Below, piece by piece: positions 30,081 through 39,047 of a stretch of DNA of 64,000 bases. Location of the stretch: positions 1 to 64,000 of the forward strand of contig NZ_JAQKPV010000012.1 of assembly GCF_028200735.1 (NCBI RefSeq). The letters are read 5' to 3'. Origin of the DNA: Streptomyces sp. ACA25 (GTDB lineage Bacteria; Actinomycetota; Actinomycetes; Streptomycetales; Streptomycetaceae). Numbering within the stretch: position 1 is the first letter of the stretch; every line of letters begins with the position of its first letter. Made by a program: the position numbers and the translations under genes. The notes beneath the pieces were generated by a model. That model was not told where the DNA came from and made no database searches. It saw nothing but the letters and a program-made list of their open reading frames with translations.

Positions 30081-30353
30081 ACCGCTACCTTACGATCTCC
30101 GGATCCCTGGGGTTCGCGGACGATGCCCTGCTGAGAACGATCAGTTGATGTTCTTCGTCACGCTCTTGGAGGCCGCACCGCCGTCGGGTCTGCTGTCCTC
30201 ACGTCGGCAAGGTGACCTCCGGCGGTCTTCCGGGCTGCCGTCCATGACGACCGTACAGGCAGACCGCCTCCGGGTGGCGGAACCGGGCGGTGGCGCCCGG
30301 GAACGTCGGACAGAGCTGCCGTGCCGTCCCTGGCCGGGGGGTTCGCGGCTTGC
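29791..30353. other. Region between Stealth and FkbM genes
   Basis: This 563-bp stretch separates two leftward genes. It must contain the promoter of the Stealth gene. Its centre (about 30080-30170) is relatively A/T rich compared with its surroundings, which is where I would expect the promoter. Apart from the doubtful 97-aa frame I see no gene. A second open frame at 30158-30451 overlaps the end of the FkbM gene and looks spurious. Confidence 0.5.
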
Positions 30354-31295
30354 TCAGGCGGTGGAGGACGGCCCGGCAGGGCCCGTCCGTGGGAAGCCGT
30401 CGAACGCGGGCAGGGGCTCCGTGGCAGAGGTGAGGTTGGTGCGTTCGTCACAGGCGAGCACGGCGATCAGCCACTGCCGCATGTCGCGGTACCAGGGCGG
30501 GGTCAGTTTGCGCGGCGCCAGCAGCCAGTCCCGGCACGGGTGGCCGACGAACTCCCGGTACTCCTCGGCCGAGCTGGGCAGCCACGGGGTGCCGGGCTCG
30601 ATCTGGTAGAGGTGGTAGCCCAGCGCGAGGACAGTGGCCAGGGTGCTGCGCAGGGCTGTGTGGTCGGCCTTCGGCAGCAGTTCGCACACGATCCAGGGCC
30701 GGGCCTCACGGATGGTCCGCAGCGCGCCGTCCAGCACCTGCGCCTCGTAGGTCTCCACGTCGATCTTGACGAGATGCGGAGTCAGACCGTGTTCCGCGGT
30801 GAACAGGTCGAGGGTGGTGACCGGCACCCGCACGGACTCCCGGTAGTCGCGGTGTGCCGGGTTGAGCGAGTTGGAGCTCTCCGACTTCAGCGAACGGTGG
30901 AGCGTGGCGGTACCGGTCGTGTCCGCGACCGCGGACTCCACCACGCGGTAGTGGAGCCCGTTCACCTCACGGAGCCGCCGGGCGGTCTCGGCCACTTCGG
31001 GAGTCGGTTCGAAGGCGTACACCGACGGCCCCTCGTTTCCGGTGAGCGCGTCGATGAGAGCGGCGTACAGCCCGATGTTCGCCCCGACGTCGTACACCGC
31101 GGTGCCGGACGGAGCCCGGTGGGCAAGCGCGAGCAGAGTGGCCTGGGTCAGGGGTTCGTAACCGGCGAGGCCGGATCGCCGCAGTTGCCGCTGGACGGCG
31201 GTCTGCTGCCCGTTCAGCACGTCCAGGGTGCGGGGGTGGTGGCCGGCCGACCGCAGATCGGCCGGCTTCCTCGGCAAGGTGACGGAGAGAGCCAT
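30354..31295 (-). CDS. FkbM-family methyltransferase
   Basis: The ATG at 31295 (MALSVTLPRK), with GGAAGGAT upstream, gives 313 residues; a start at 31373 would add 26 low-complexity residues. The SAM-binding motif I is VYDVGANIGLYAA near residue 75, with the acidic motif YAFEPTPE about 25 residues on, and later LVKIDVETYE, the FkbM hallmark. FkbM enzymes O-methylate sugars or other acceptors, frequently in glycan clusters. The next gene downstream on the same strand is a Stealth transferase, so methylation of a surface glycan is a fair guess, not shown. Confidence 0.88.
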   Translation of the reverse strand: MALSVTLPRKPADLRSAGHHPRTLDVLNGQQTAVQRQLRRSGLAGYEPLTQATLLALAHRAPSGTAVYDVGANIGLYAALIDALTGNEGPSVYAFEPTPEVAETARRLREVNGLHYRVVESAVADTTGTATLHRSLKSESSNSLNPAHRDYRESVRVPVTTLDLFTAEHGLTPHLVKIDVETYEAQVLDGALRTIREARPWIVCELLPKADHTALRSTLATVLALGYHLYQIEPGTPWLPSSAEEYREFVGHPCRDWLLAPRKLTPPWYRDMRQWLIAVLACDERTNLTSATEPLPAFDGFPRTGPAGPSSTA

Positions 31296-31400
31296 CGGCA
31301 GTGATCCTTCCGCGGACGCAGAAGTGGCAGGCAACCGCGCCGTGGGGGACAGGGGCCGACACGTTACCGCCACGGCGCGTGCGTGACGCGGACGCGACGC

Positions 31401-34190
31401 TCAGACCAGGGATGCGGCGGCAGCCGCGTCGGAGCGCCCGGCCCGGGCCGCGGCGCTCGCCAGCAGGGCCACATCCGTCGGCCCGTTGCCGAGCTCCCGG
31501 ACCGGCCGCCGGGTCGGCGGGTCGCCCGCCCGGGACCAGTCGAGCGGCACCACAGTGGGGCGCAGCGTCGAGGTCCGGGGGATCCGGCCGGTCACCCGGC
31601 CGCTCTGCAGAGGAGTCGCGGTGCCGTCGGCGTGGCACAGCTCCGCGCGGCCGGCCGGCAGGCCGGACAGGACGACGCGTATCGCCGCGTCGGTTTCCGC
31701 GAGGGAGGTGGTGGTGATCAGGCGGACCCCCAGCCGGTGACCTTCCTCGGCCACCGCCTGCAGGACGCGCATCATGGAGCCGGCGGCCGGCCTGCCCGGC
31801 GCCCCGAGCGGCGGGTCGAGCAGGATGTCGAAGTCATCGACCAGGACCACCAGAAAGGGCAGCGGGCAACTGCCCGCGGTGCGCATCGGCGGTGGGTCGG
31901 CGGCCTCGCCGGAACCGATGTCGTGTGCCGCGGCCCGCGGGCCGATCACCCGCCCGTCGCCCGGCGCGGTGCCGCAGGGCTCGGTGCCCGCCGGATTCCC
32001 CGGGGCCACCGGGTCGGCCCCGGGGCCGGTGAGCCCACCGGCCGCCACGTGCTCCGCGAAGGATCCGCCCTCCAGCAACCGGGCCCGGCGTTGCAGTTCC
32101 TCCCGCAGCGCCCGGGCGAACGCCCGCATCCGTACCGGGTCCGTGGCCCGCAGCGAGGAGGCCACCTGCGGAAGCTCCTCGCACGGCCGCAGGCCGTCGC
32201 CCGCGCCGTCGACCAGGAGCAGGGACAGCTCCCGCGGCCCGCGGGCGGCGGCCAGCGAAGCCGCCAGGGAGCACAGCAGCTCGGTCTTTCCGGACTTCGG
32301 GCCGCCGGACACCCGCAAGGGCTCCTGCAGGGCCGTCAGGTCCGCGGTGACCGGACCGGCGGTCCCGGCGCCCAGGACGACGGGCAGCCCTTCCGAACGG
32401 GTCCAGCGCTCCCGCAGCGCCCCCGGGGTGACCCGGGGGAGGTCCAGGACGTCGAGCAGTCGGCAGCTGTCCGGAAGCACCGTGGCCACAGCCGGGGCCA
32501 CGCCCTGAGCCGGTGATTCCTCGCGGAGTGGGGCGAGGGCCCGGGCGAACCGCTCGGCCCAGGCCGGCGAAACGGCATCCGTGGTCGCGGCGGGCCCCGG
32601 TGTGCCGTCGGGGAGGAGCAGCCGCACGGTGGTCGCGACCTCTCCGGTCAGCAGGCCCACGGTGCCGCAGGCCCCGAAGGCGGGGGAAGAGGACCGGGCG
32701 GCGGTCAGGGTCTCGGCGACCGGAGAGGCGGGGGTGGCTGCCGGGGCCTCCGCCAGGCAGAGCACGTGGATGCCGGCCCCGGGCCCGTCCGAGGCCAGCC
32801 GCGCGACTGCTGCTCGCAGGTCGGCGCCGCCCGGGTCGCCGTCGACCAGGACCACGGTGGTGCGGCCCGGCGTGGCGCTGTGCGCCGGGCGGTCCGTCAG
32901 CTCCCGGACCCGGGCCGCCGCCTGTGCCCTGTCGAACGCCATCAGCAGCCGGCAGTCCTGGCCGCGGGACGGCTGCAGATGCGGCAGCCAGCCCAGCCAG
33001 GACCAGTCCCGCACCCTGTCCCGGGCCAGCACCACCAGCTCCAGGGTGCTCGGCGGGTGCAGTGCGGCCAGTTGGGCGAGGACGGAACGGGCCAGCCCGG
33101 TGAGCCGGTCGCGTGGCCCGGCCAGGCCGAGTGAGCCGACCGCGGCGAAGCCGACCGTCATCGGGACCAGGGGGCCGGCGACGCGCTCCGCCGTCCCCAG
33201 CCGCACGGTGAAGGCATCGCGGTGGCTCGCGTCGCGTTCCCAGAGCCGGGGACCGGACTCCAGGGCGGTCAGCAGCAGGGTGGCCGGATCCGGCCAGGGA
33301 GACTGCTGTGCGGGTTCCGGGAGAATTGCCGCCGGGGCGGGCTCGGCGGGCACCGGACCGGCCGGCTGCCGGGGCCGCTCGCCGCCCGTGCCGAGCCGCC
33401 GCGCCCAGCCCGTCAGCTTTCCGCGGCCCGCGGCCCGGCCCCGCGCCCCGGGGGCCGTGGGCCCGGCCGCCGGCCGTGGTGGCAACCGGCGCGTGGTCAC
33501 GGTCCCCTCGTCCTCGCCGACAGGCTGGGCACGGTCGGTGCCGACCACGGGAACGACCGCGTCACCGCTGCGGCCCTCGGTCTCGTCCCGGGTGCCGGAG
33601 CCGCCTTCGGCGCAGGCCGGGCCGCTCGTCGAGTCGCTGAGGAGCTGAAGGACCGATTCCCCCACCCGCAGCACGGATCCCGGCGGCAAGGGCACCGGAC
33701 GGCCGCCGACCGGCACGCCGTTCACTGCCGTGCCGTTCGTGGAGTTCAGGTCGCGGACCGTCACGGCGCCGTCCCGGGTCATCGCCAGCACGCAGTGCAG
33801 CCGGGAAACGTCCGGGTCGTCGAGCGGGACCTCGGTGTCGGCCGAGCGGCCGATCCTCACCTCACCGCCGTGCAGCAGGTGGACACCGCCCGCGTCGGGG
33901 CCGGAGAGTACCAGCAGCCGTGCCGGGGCGCGGCCGGGCTCCGCGGTCTCCGAGGGCCGCTGGAACGACAGCACCGCGCCGTCCACCAAGGGCGGGTGTC
34001 CGAGGAGGCTGCGCTGCGGATCGACCCGCTGCAGGCCGCAGAACACAGCTCCGGGATGGCCCGAACCCGGCACCGCGGCGGTCGCCAGGGCCCCCACCAC
34101 CGCGGCGAGCGGAGTGTCCGCGGGTGCGCTGACCGCCACGTCGGCCCCGTCACCGCCCTGCGGACCGAGAACGGTCAACCTGATCTGCAT
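31401..34190 (-). CDS. FHA domain protein with FtsK/SpoIIIE-type ATPase domain
   Basis: The ATG at 34190, after GGGAGGGCCG, gives 929 residues. A short ubiquitin-like N-terminus (MQIRLTVLGPQGGDGADVAV) precedes an FHA domain near residues 100-165 with RIGRS, SRLHC and NSTNGTAVNG, the phosphothreonine-binding motifs. The C-terminal part has an FtsK/SpoIIIE-like ATPase with Walker A GGPKSGKTEL near residue 630 and Walker B FLVVLVDDFDIL near 780. I see no transmembrane segment, unlike FtsK or EccC. It is divergent from a Ser/Thr kinase gene, so it may bind a kinase-phosphorylated partner. The substrate of the motor is unknown. Confidence 0.88.
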   Translation of the reverse strand: MQIRLTVLGPQGGDGADVAVSAPADTPLAAVVGALATAAVPGSGHPGAVFCGLQRVDPQRSLLGHPPLVDGAVLSFQRPSETAEPGRAPARLLVLSGPDAGGVHLLHGGEVRIGRSADTEVPLDDPDVSRLHCVLAMTRDGAVTVRDLNSTNGTAVNGVPVGGRPVPLPPGSVLRVGESVLQLLSDSTSGPACAEGGSGTRDETEGRSGDAVVPVVGTDRAQPVGEDEGTVTTRRLPPRPAAGPTAPGARGRAAGRGKLTGWARRLGTGGERPRQPAGPVPAEPAPAAILPEPAQQSPWPDPATLLLTALESGPRLWERDASHRDAFTVRLGTAERVAGPLVPMTVGFAAVGSLGLAGPRDRLTGLARSVLAQLAALHPPSTLELVVLARDRVRDWSWLGWLPHLQPSRGQDCRLLMAFDRAQAAARVRELTDRPAHSATPGRTTVVLVDGDPGGADLRAAVARLASDGPGAGIHVLCLAEAPAATPASPVAETLTAARSSSPAFGACGTVGLLTGEVATTVRLLLPDGTPGPAATTDAVSPAWAERFARALAPLREESPAQGVAPAVATVLPDSCRLLDVLDLPRVTPGALRERWTRSEGLPVVLGAGTAGPVTADLTALQEPLRVSGGPKSGKTELLCSLAASLAAARGPRELSLLLVDGAGDGLRPCEELPQVASSLRATDPVRMRAFARALREELQRRARLLEGGSFAEHVAAGGLTGPGADPVAPGNPAGTEPCGTAPGDGRVIGPRAAAHDIGSGEAADPPPMRTAGSCPLPFLVVLVDDFDILLDPPLGAPGRPAAGSMMRVLQAVAEEGHRLGVRLITTTSLAETDAAIRVVLSGLPAGRAELCHADGTATPLQSGRVTGRIPRTSTLRPTVVPLDWSRAGDPPTRRPVRELGNGPTDVALLASAAARAGRSDAAAAASLV

Positions 34191-34522
34191 CGGCCCTCCC
34201 GGTCGCATCGGATGCTGATGCTGGGAGCATCCTCGCACCCGCGGCGGACAGTGCACCCCAGCCCCGGGTCGGGGTGATCATGATTGGTCACATCTGACCA
34301 GAACTGATCGGTGCCGCTAGCTGAATACCGACCCCGGAGGCCTCCCACCAGGGGTGCGCCCCCGTCGCCGGCCGTGGTCGCGACCGGAAGGCACCGGTCG
34401 GCAGCTCTACCGCATTAGAGTGAGACGACGGGGTCGTTGTCCGTGTCCGGAACCCGGTGCCTGTTCGGCACCCGTTCCGGAGCCGGCCCCGCCATGACGA
34501 AGCGACGATCCAGGGAGCGCAC
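34191..34522. promoter_or_regulatory. Divergent promoter region, FHA-FtsK gene and kinase gene
   Basis: These 332 bp lie between two divergent genes and must hold both promoters. Dyads seen include TGATCATGA near 34275 and a ggtca/tgacc repeat near 34286-34300. A TAGAGT hexamer at about 34415 is a candidate -10 for the kinase gene. No ORF of interest lies here. Confidence 0.4.
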
Positions 34523-36190
34523 GTGCGGCCGGTCGGCAGCAAGTACCTGCTCGAAGAGCCGCTCGGCCGCGGAGCCACCGGCACCGTGTGGCGGGGGCGT
34601 CAGCGTGAGACAGCCGGCGCCGAGGCGTCCGTGGCCGGACAGCCGGGTGAGCAGGTCGCGATCAAGGTGCTCAAGGAGGAGCTCGCGCACGACCCGGATG
34701 TCGTGATGCGCTTCCTGCGCGAGCGGTCGGTCCTGTTGCGGCTCGCCGACGACAACATCGTGCGGACCCGGGACCTCGTCGTCGAGGGAGATCTGCTCGC
34801 CCTGGTGATGGACCTGGTCGACGGCCCCGACCTGCACCGGTACCTGCACGAGAACGGCCCCTTCGGCCCCGTCGGGGCCGCCCTGATCACGGCTGGTATC
34901 GCGGACGCGCTGGCCGCCGCGCACGCCAAGGGGGTCGTCCACCGCGACCTCAAACCGGCGAACGTCCTGCTCGCCGGTGACGGCCGGGACGAGCCGCTGC
35001 GCCCCATGCTCACCGACTTCGGCATCGCCCGACTGGCCGACTCCCCGGGTGTGACCCGGGCACACGAGTTCGTCGGCACGCCCTCCTATGTCGCCCCGGA
35101 GTCCGCGGAGGGCCGCCCGCAGACGTCCGCGGTCGACATCTACGGCACCGGCATTCTGCTCTACGAGCTGGTCACCGGGCGCCCGCCGTTCCGAGGCGGG
35201 AGCGCACTGGAAGTCCTCCAGCGGCACCTCAGCGAGCAGGTCCGGCAGCCCGAGGGTGTGCCGGACCCGCTGTGGACCGTCATCGAGTACTGCCTGCGGA
35301 AGCGCCCGGAGGAACGGCCCGGTGCCGTCAGCCTGGCGCGGGCGCTGCGCACCGTGGGTGCCGGGCTGAGCGACCGGGCCGACCCGGAGCAGCGTTCCGC
35401 CGCGGTCGGCGTCGCCGCTCTGCTGATCCCCGACGCACGCCCCGTCCGGGTCGCGGGCAGCGGTCTCGGGCCCGCCGGGTCGGCGGACCCGACCGAGGCC
35501 CTGCCCGGCGGCCCTTCCGGTGCAACGGACCCGAACGCGGCGACCAGCGTCCTGCCGCAGGCCGGTACCGGCCGGCCGGACTCCACCCGGGCGATGCCCG
35601 CCCATGGGCAGGCGGCAGCCGATGAGCCGCACCCCTGGGAGGACCAGATGCGGGCTGCCCGGGACCGCAACGAGCAGACCATGATCCAGCCCATGGACGC
35701 CGTCCAGGACCCGCTGTACCGCGCCCCGCAACGCCCGCAGCAGCCCGCTCCGCAACAGCAGCCGCGCCGGCCGCAGCGGCGCAGCGCCGCCGAACAGCAG
35801 GGCTACGGCGGACCGCAGCCGGCCCGGCGGGCGTACGGCCAGGAGGACTACGGCTACCCGCAGCAGCAGCAGTACGAGCGGCCGCAGCCCGGCCCCCGGC
35901 AGCCGCCGCCTCAGCAGCCTCCCGCCCCGCGGCAGCGCCGGGAGCCGAGGCCCCGCAACCCCAATCCCATGCGCATTCCCGGCCTCGGCTGCCTCAAGGG
36001 CTGCCTGTTCATGCTGCTGGTACTGGTGATCGTCGTCGTCCTGGTGTGGAACTTCACCCCGCTGGCCGACTGGATCGCTGAGGGGCAGGGCTTCTGGGAA
36101 GCGGCCAAGGGGTGGTTCGAAACGGTCAGGGAGTGGGCGGGGTCCGCCGACGCGGCCCGGTACAACGTGGAGCCTTTCCAGAACAGCTGA
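34523..36190 (+). CDS. Transmembrane serine/threonine protein kinase
   Basis: The start is the GTG at 34523 (VRPVGSKYLL) with GGGAG 7 bases upstream; total 555 residues. The Hanks-type kinase domain occupies about residues 8-275: glycine loop GRGATGTVWRG, VAIKVLKEE lysine, HRDLKPAN catalytic loop near 139-146, DFG near 166 and GTPSYVAPE activation segment. A long Pro/Gln/Arg-rich cytoplasmic linker follows, then one transmembrane helix near 490-512 and about 45 extracellular residues without PASTA repeats. It is followed 114 bp later by a second kinase, and is divergent from an FHA protein. Confidence 0.93.
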   Translation: MRPVGSKYLLEEPLGRGATGTVWRGRQRETAGAEASVAGQPGEQVAIKVLKEELAHDPDVVMRFLRERSVLLRLADDNIVRTRDLVVEGDLLALVMDLVDGPDLHRYLHENGPFGPVGAALITAGIADALAAAHAKGVVHRDLKPANVLLAGDGRDEPLRPMLTDFGIARLADSPGVTRAHEFVGTPSYVAPESAEGRPQTSAVDIYGTGILLYELVTGRPPFRGGSALEVLQRHLSEQVRQPEGVPDPLWTVIEYCLRKRPEERPGAVSLARALRTVGAGLSDRADPEQRSAAVGVAALLIPDARPVRVAGSGLGPAGSADPTEALPGGPSGATDPNAATSVLPQAGTGRPDSTRAMPAHGQAAADEPHPWEDQMRAARDRNEQTMIQPMDAVQDPLYRAPQRPQQPAPQQQPRRPQRRSAAEQQGYGGPQPARRAYGQEDYGYPQQQQYERPQPGPRQPPPQQPPAPRQRREPRPRNPNPMRIPGLGCLKGCLFMLLVLVIVVVLVWNFTPLADWIAEGQGFWEAAKGWFETVREWAGSADAARYNVEPFQNS

Positions 36191-36304
36191 TCTCGGGGAT
36201 TTATCGACATCCAGGAGGGGTTTTTGCTGCGGCGATCCACCCGAACGGGGAGGAAACGGGCGGTGTGTCCCGTGCTCGCCCGGCAGGCGTCGTAGCCTCA
36301 CGCC

Positions 36305-37537
36305 ATGGCACGCAACATCGGCAGCCACTACACCGCTCACCGCGTCCTCGGTCGCGGCAGTGCCGGAACGGTGTGGCTCGGCGAGGGCCCCGAGGGTCCC
36401 GTCGCCATCAAGGTCCTGCGTGAGGACCTCGCCGCGGACACCGAGCTCGTCGAGCGCTTCGCTCATGAACGCCACACTCTCCTCGGGCTGGAGCATCCGC
36501 ACATCGTGGCCGTGCGCGATCTGGTGATCACCGAAGGCGATGCCGGGAGCCTGGCCCTGGTCGTCGATCTTGTCCGTGGCCCCGACCTTCGGACCCATCT
36601 GGACCGGGAACGGCGGCTCGCTCCCCGGGATGCCGTGGCCCTGGTCGCCCAGGTGGCCGGCGCTCTCGCCGTCGCGCACGCGGCCGGCATCGTGCACCGG
36701 GACGTCAAGCCGGAGAACATCCTGCTCGACACCACGAGCCGGACCCCGTCGGCGCTGCTGACCGACTTCGGGGTCGCCCAGCTGATCGACGAGCCGCGGC
36801 ACGGCGGCACCGGCGGCGTCGTCGGCACTCCCGACTACATGGCCCCCGAGATCATCGAAGGGCTGCCGTCCCGTGCCCCGGTGGACATCTACGCCCTGGC
36901 CACCGTGCTGTACGAGCTGCTGGCGGGCTTCACCCCGTTCGGCGGCGGCCACTTCGGCGCGGTGCTCCGCCGGCAGGTCACCGAGACCGCTGCCGAGCTT
37001 CCGGGGCTGCCGCGCGACCTGTGGGAGCTCATCCAGCAGTGTCTGGCGAAGTCCCCCGCGTCCCGGCTCCGCGCGCCGGAGCTGGCGTCCCGGCTGCGGG
37101 AACTGCTTCCGGCGCTGGAAGGACTGCCGTCGCTGAACATAGGCGACCCGGTGTCCGAGACGGACCGGACACCCGCGGAGGAGCCCGCACCGTCCACCGC
37201 CGGGCCCGGAGAGGGCCCGCGGGCCGCGGTCCCGCTGGTCCGTGGCGCCGCGCCGGACTCGGAGCGGGCCACCCACACCCGGATGCGCGTCCCGGACGCC
37301 GACGAGCTGGCCGGCGGCGCCCACGGCACCGCCCGCCTCCCGCGTTCCCCGGGCCAACGACGCGCGGGATCGGCCCGGCACAGTGCTTCGGAGCGCCGCC
37401 GCCGGCTGGCGACGACGATCACCACGGCGGTCCTCGCGGCCACCCTGGCAGGAGGGGGCTGGCTGATCCTCACCGGCGACGACGACCGCGGTGGCGGGCC
37501 CGACGGCCCGGTGACGGAGGAACCGGCGCAGCCGTAG
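36305..37537 (+). CDS. Transmembrane serine/threonine protein kinase
   Basis: The 410-aa kinase starts MARNIGSHYTAHRVLGRGSAG. Kinase motifs are GRGSAGTVWLG, VAIKVLREDL, HRDVKPEN near residue 132, DFGVAQL and VGTPDYMAPE. The domain ends near residue 275; a low-complexity linker leads to a single transmembrane helix (about 375-392) and a short extracellular acidic tail. It is related to the preceding kinase gene, suggesting an old tandem duplication. It sits upstream of prfB, as in other streptomycetes from memory. Confidence 0.93.
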   Translation: MARNIGSHYTAHRVLGRGSAGTVWLGEGPEGPVAIKVLREDLAADTELVERFAHERHTLLGLEHPHIVAVRDLVITEGDAGSLALVVDLVRGPDLRTHLDRERRLAPRDAVALVAQVAGALAVAHAAGIVHRDVKPENILLDTTSRTPSALLTDFGVAQLIDEPRHGGTGGVVGTPDYMAPEIIEGLPSRAPVDIYALATVLYELLAGFTPFGGGHFGAVLRRQVTETAAELPGLPRDLWELIQQCLAKSPASRLRAPELASRLRELLPALEGLPSLNIGDPVSETDRTPAEEPAPSTAGPGEGPRAAVPLVRGAAPDSERATHTRMRVPDADELAGGAHGTARLPRSPGQRRAGSARHSASERRRRLATTITTAVLAATLAGGGWLILTGDDDRGGGPDGPVTEEPAQP

Positions 37538-37603
37538 CGCTGCGGGACGGAGTGCCGACGGGGCGAGGGCCTGAGGGGGCCGGTCAGCCGTTACGCTGGT
37601 GAC

Positions 37604-38710
37604 GTGGCAGTCGTCGATGTATCCGAAGAGCTGAAGTCCCTCACCTCCACCCTCGAGTCGATCGGGGCCGTCCTCGATCTGGACAAGCTGAGGGCGGATA
37701 TCGCCGTGCTCGAGGCGCAGGCGGCGTCCCCCTCACTGTGGGACGACGTGGAGAACGCCCAGCAGGTGACCAGCAGGCTGGCCCTGCTCCAGGGCCAGGT
37801 GCGCAAGGTCGAGGAGTTGCGGAGCCGGATCGACGACCTCGAGGTGATGTTCGAGCTGGCCGAGAGCGAGAACGACGCGGACACCCGTGGCGAGGCCGAG
37901 GCGGAGCTGCAGTCCATCAAGAAGTCCATGGGCGCTCTGGAGGTGCGCACCCTCCTCTCCGGGCCGTACGACGTGCGTGAGGCGATGGTCAGCATCCGGG
38001 CCGAGGCCGGTGGTGTGGACGCCGCCGACTTCGCTGAGCAGTTGCAGCGCATGTACCTGCGCTGGGCCGAGCGCAAGGGATACCCGACGGAGGTGCTCGA
38101 CACTTCCTACGCGGAAGAGGCGGGGATCAAGTCGACCACGTTCACGGTCAAGACGCCGTACGCCTACGGCACGCTGTCCGTGGAGCAGGGCACCCACCGC
38201 ATGGTGCGGATCTCTCCCTTCGACAACCAGGGACGGCGGCAGACGTCCTTCGCGGGCGTCGAGGTGCTTCCGGTGGTGGAGCAGACCGACCACATCGACA
38301 TCCCGGAGAATGAGCTCCGCATCGATGTGTTCCGTTCCTCCGGTCCCGGCGGCCAGTCGGTCAACACCACCGACTCCGCGGTCCGGATGACGCACATTCC
38401 CACCGGCATCGTGGTTTCCTGCCAGAACGAGAAGTCGCAGATCCAGAACCGCGCCGCGGCGATGCGTGTCATGCAGTCCCGGCTGCTGGCCCACAAGCGG
38501 GCGCAGGAGCAGGCGAAGATGGACGCGCTCAAGGGGGACGGCGGCAACTCCTGGGGCAATCAGATGCGTTCCTACGTCCTGCAGCCATACCAGATGGTCA
38601 AGGACCTCCGCACGGATCACGAGGTCGGCAACCCGCAGGGTGTTCTCGACGGTGACATCGACGACTTCCTCGAGGCCGGTATCCGCTGGCGCATGCAGCA
38701 GGAGAAGTAG
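37604..38710 (+). CDS. prfB: Peptide chain release factor 2
   Basis: The 368-aa protein recognises UGA and UAA stop codons and releases the peptide. The anticodon-like tripeptide S-P-F lies at about 204-206 (ISPFDNQGRRQTSF), marking it as RF2 rather than RF1, and the peptidyl hydrolysis motif G-G-Q lies near 249-251. The start is a GTG at 37604. The frame runs through without the in-frame UGA autoregulatory frameshift of E. coli prfB. Confidence 0.97.
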   Translation: MAVVDVSEELKSLTSTLESIGAVLDLDKLRADIAVLEAQAASPSLWDDVENAQQVTSRLALLQGQVRKVEELRSRIDDLEVMFELAESENDADTRGEAEAELQSIKKSMGALEVRTLLSGPYDVREAMVSIRAEAGGVDAADFAEQLQRMYLRWAERKGYPTEVLDTSYAEEAGIKSTTFTVKTPYAYGTLSVEQGTHRMVRISPFDNQGRRQTSFAGVEVLPVVEQTDHIDIPENELRIDVFRSSGPGGQSVNTTDSAVRMTHIPTGIVVSCQNEKSQIQNRAAAMRVMQSRLLAHKRAQEQAKMDALKGDGGNSWGNQMRSYVLQPYQMVKDLRTDHEVGNPQGVLDGDIDDFLEAGIRWRMQQEK

Positions 38711-39047
38711 CCGTCCACGGCGCTCCGTAGGCTTTGTGGACTTCGCCACTCGCCGGTGAACACCGGGAGGTGTGCACGGCCTGTCCTTCCTGCGGGAGTC
38801 CGGTGAAGGAACGTCTGATGCCTTACGCACACGGGCTGTTGGCGCAAGTACCGACTTGACGGGTGTGTGCCGAAGGGGAAAGCTGCTCGCGTGGCATGCC
38901 TGTGCACTGGGGTGCGATGCGCGCGGGGGCGGGCGGACATCGCTCAGAAACCCGGCATCCGTCGCTGCCCTCAGGTGTGCCCCCCAATGACTTGTCGCCG
39001 ACGTTCGGCCTCGGCGACAACACACAGCTACAGGGGGTAGTGAATAC
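38711..39047. other. Region between prfB and the sortase-substrate gene
   Basis: This 337-bp region has no supportable gene. A ttgacg at about 38857 could be a -35 element for the downstream secreted protein gene. A gtcgccgacg...cgtcggcgac-like dyad near 38994-39020 (cgccgacgttcggcctcggcg) might form a weak leader hairpin. Confidence 0.4.

Noticed and set aside
30158..30451. A 97-codon - strand frame at the 3' end of the FkbM gene
   Set aside because: It overlaps the FkbM coding region out of frame and has random-looking Pro/Arg composition.
34415..37381. A 988-codon - strand frame opposite the two kinase genes
   Set aside because: Antisense shadow; both kinases have complete catalytic motifs in the + frame.
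37604..37700. Programmed frameshift in prfB
   Set aside because: The frame is continuous with no in-frame TGA and no slippery sequence like that of E. coli.
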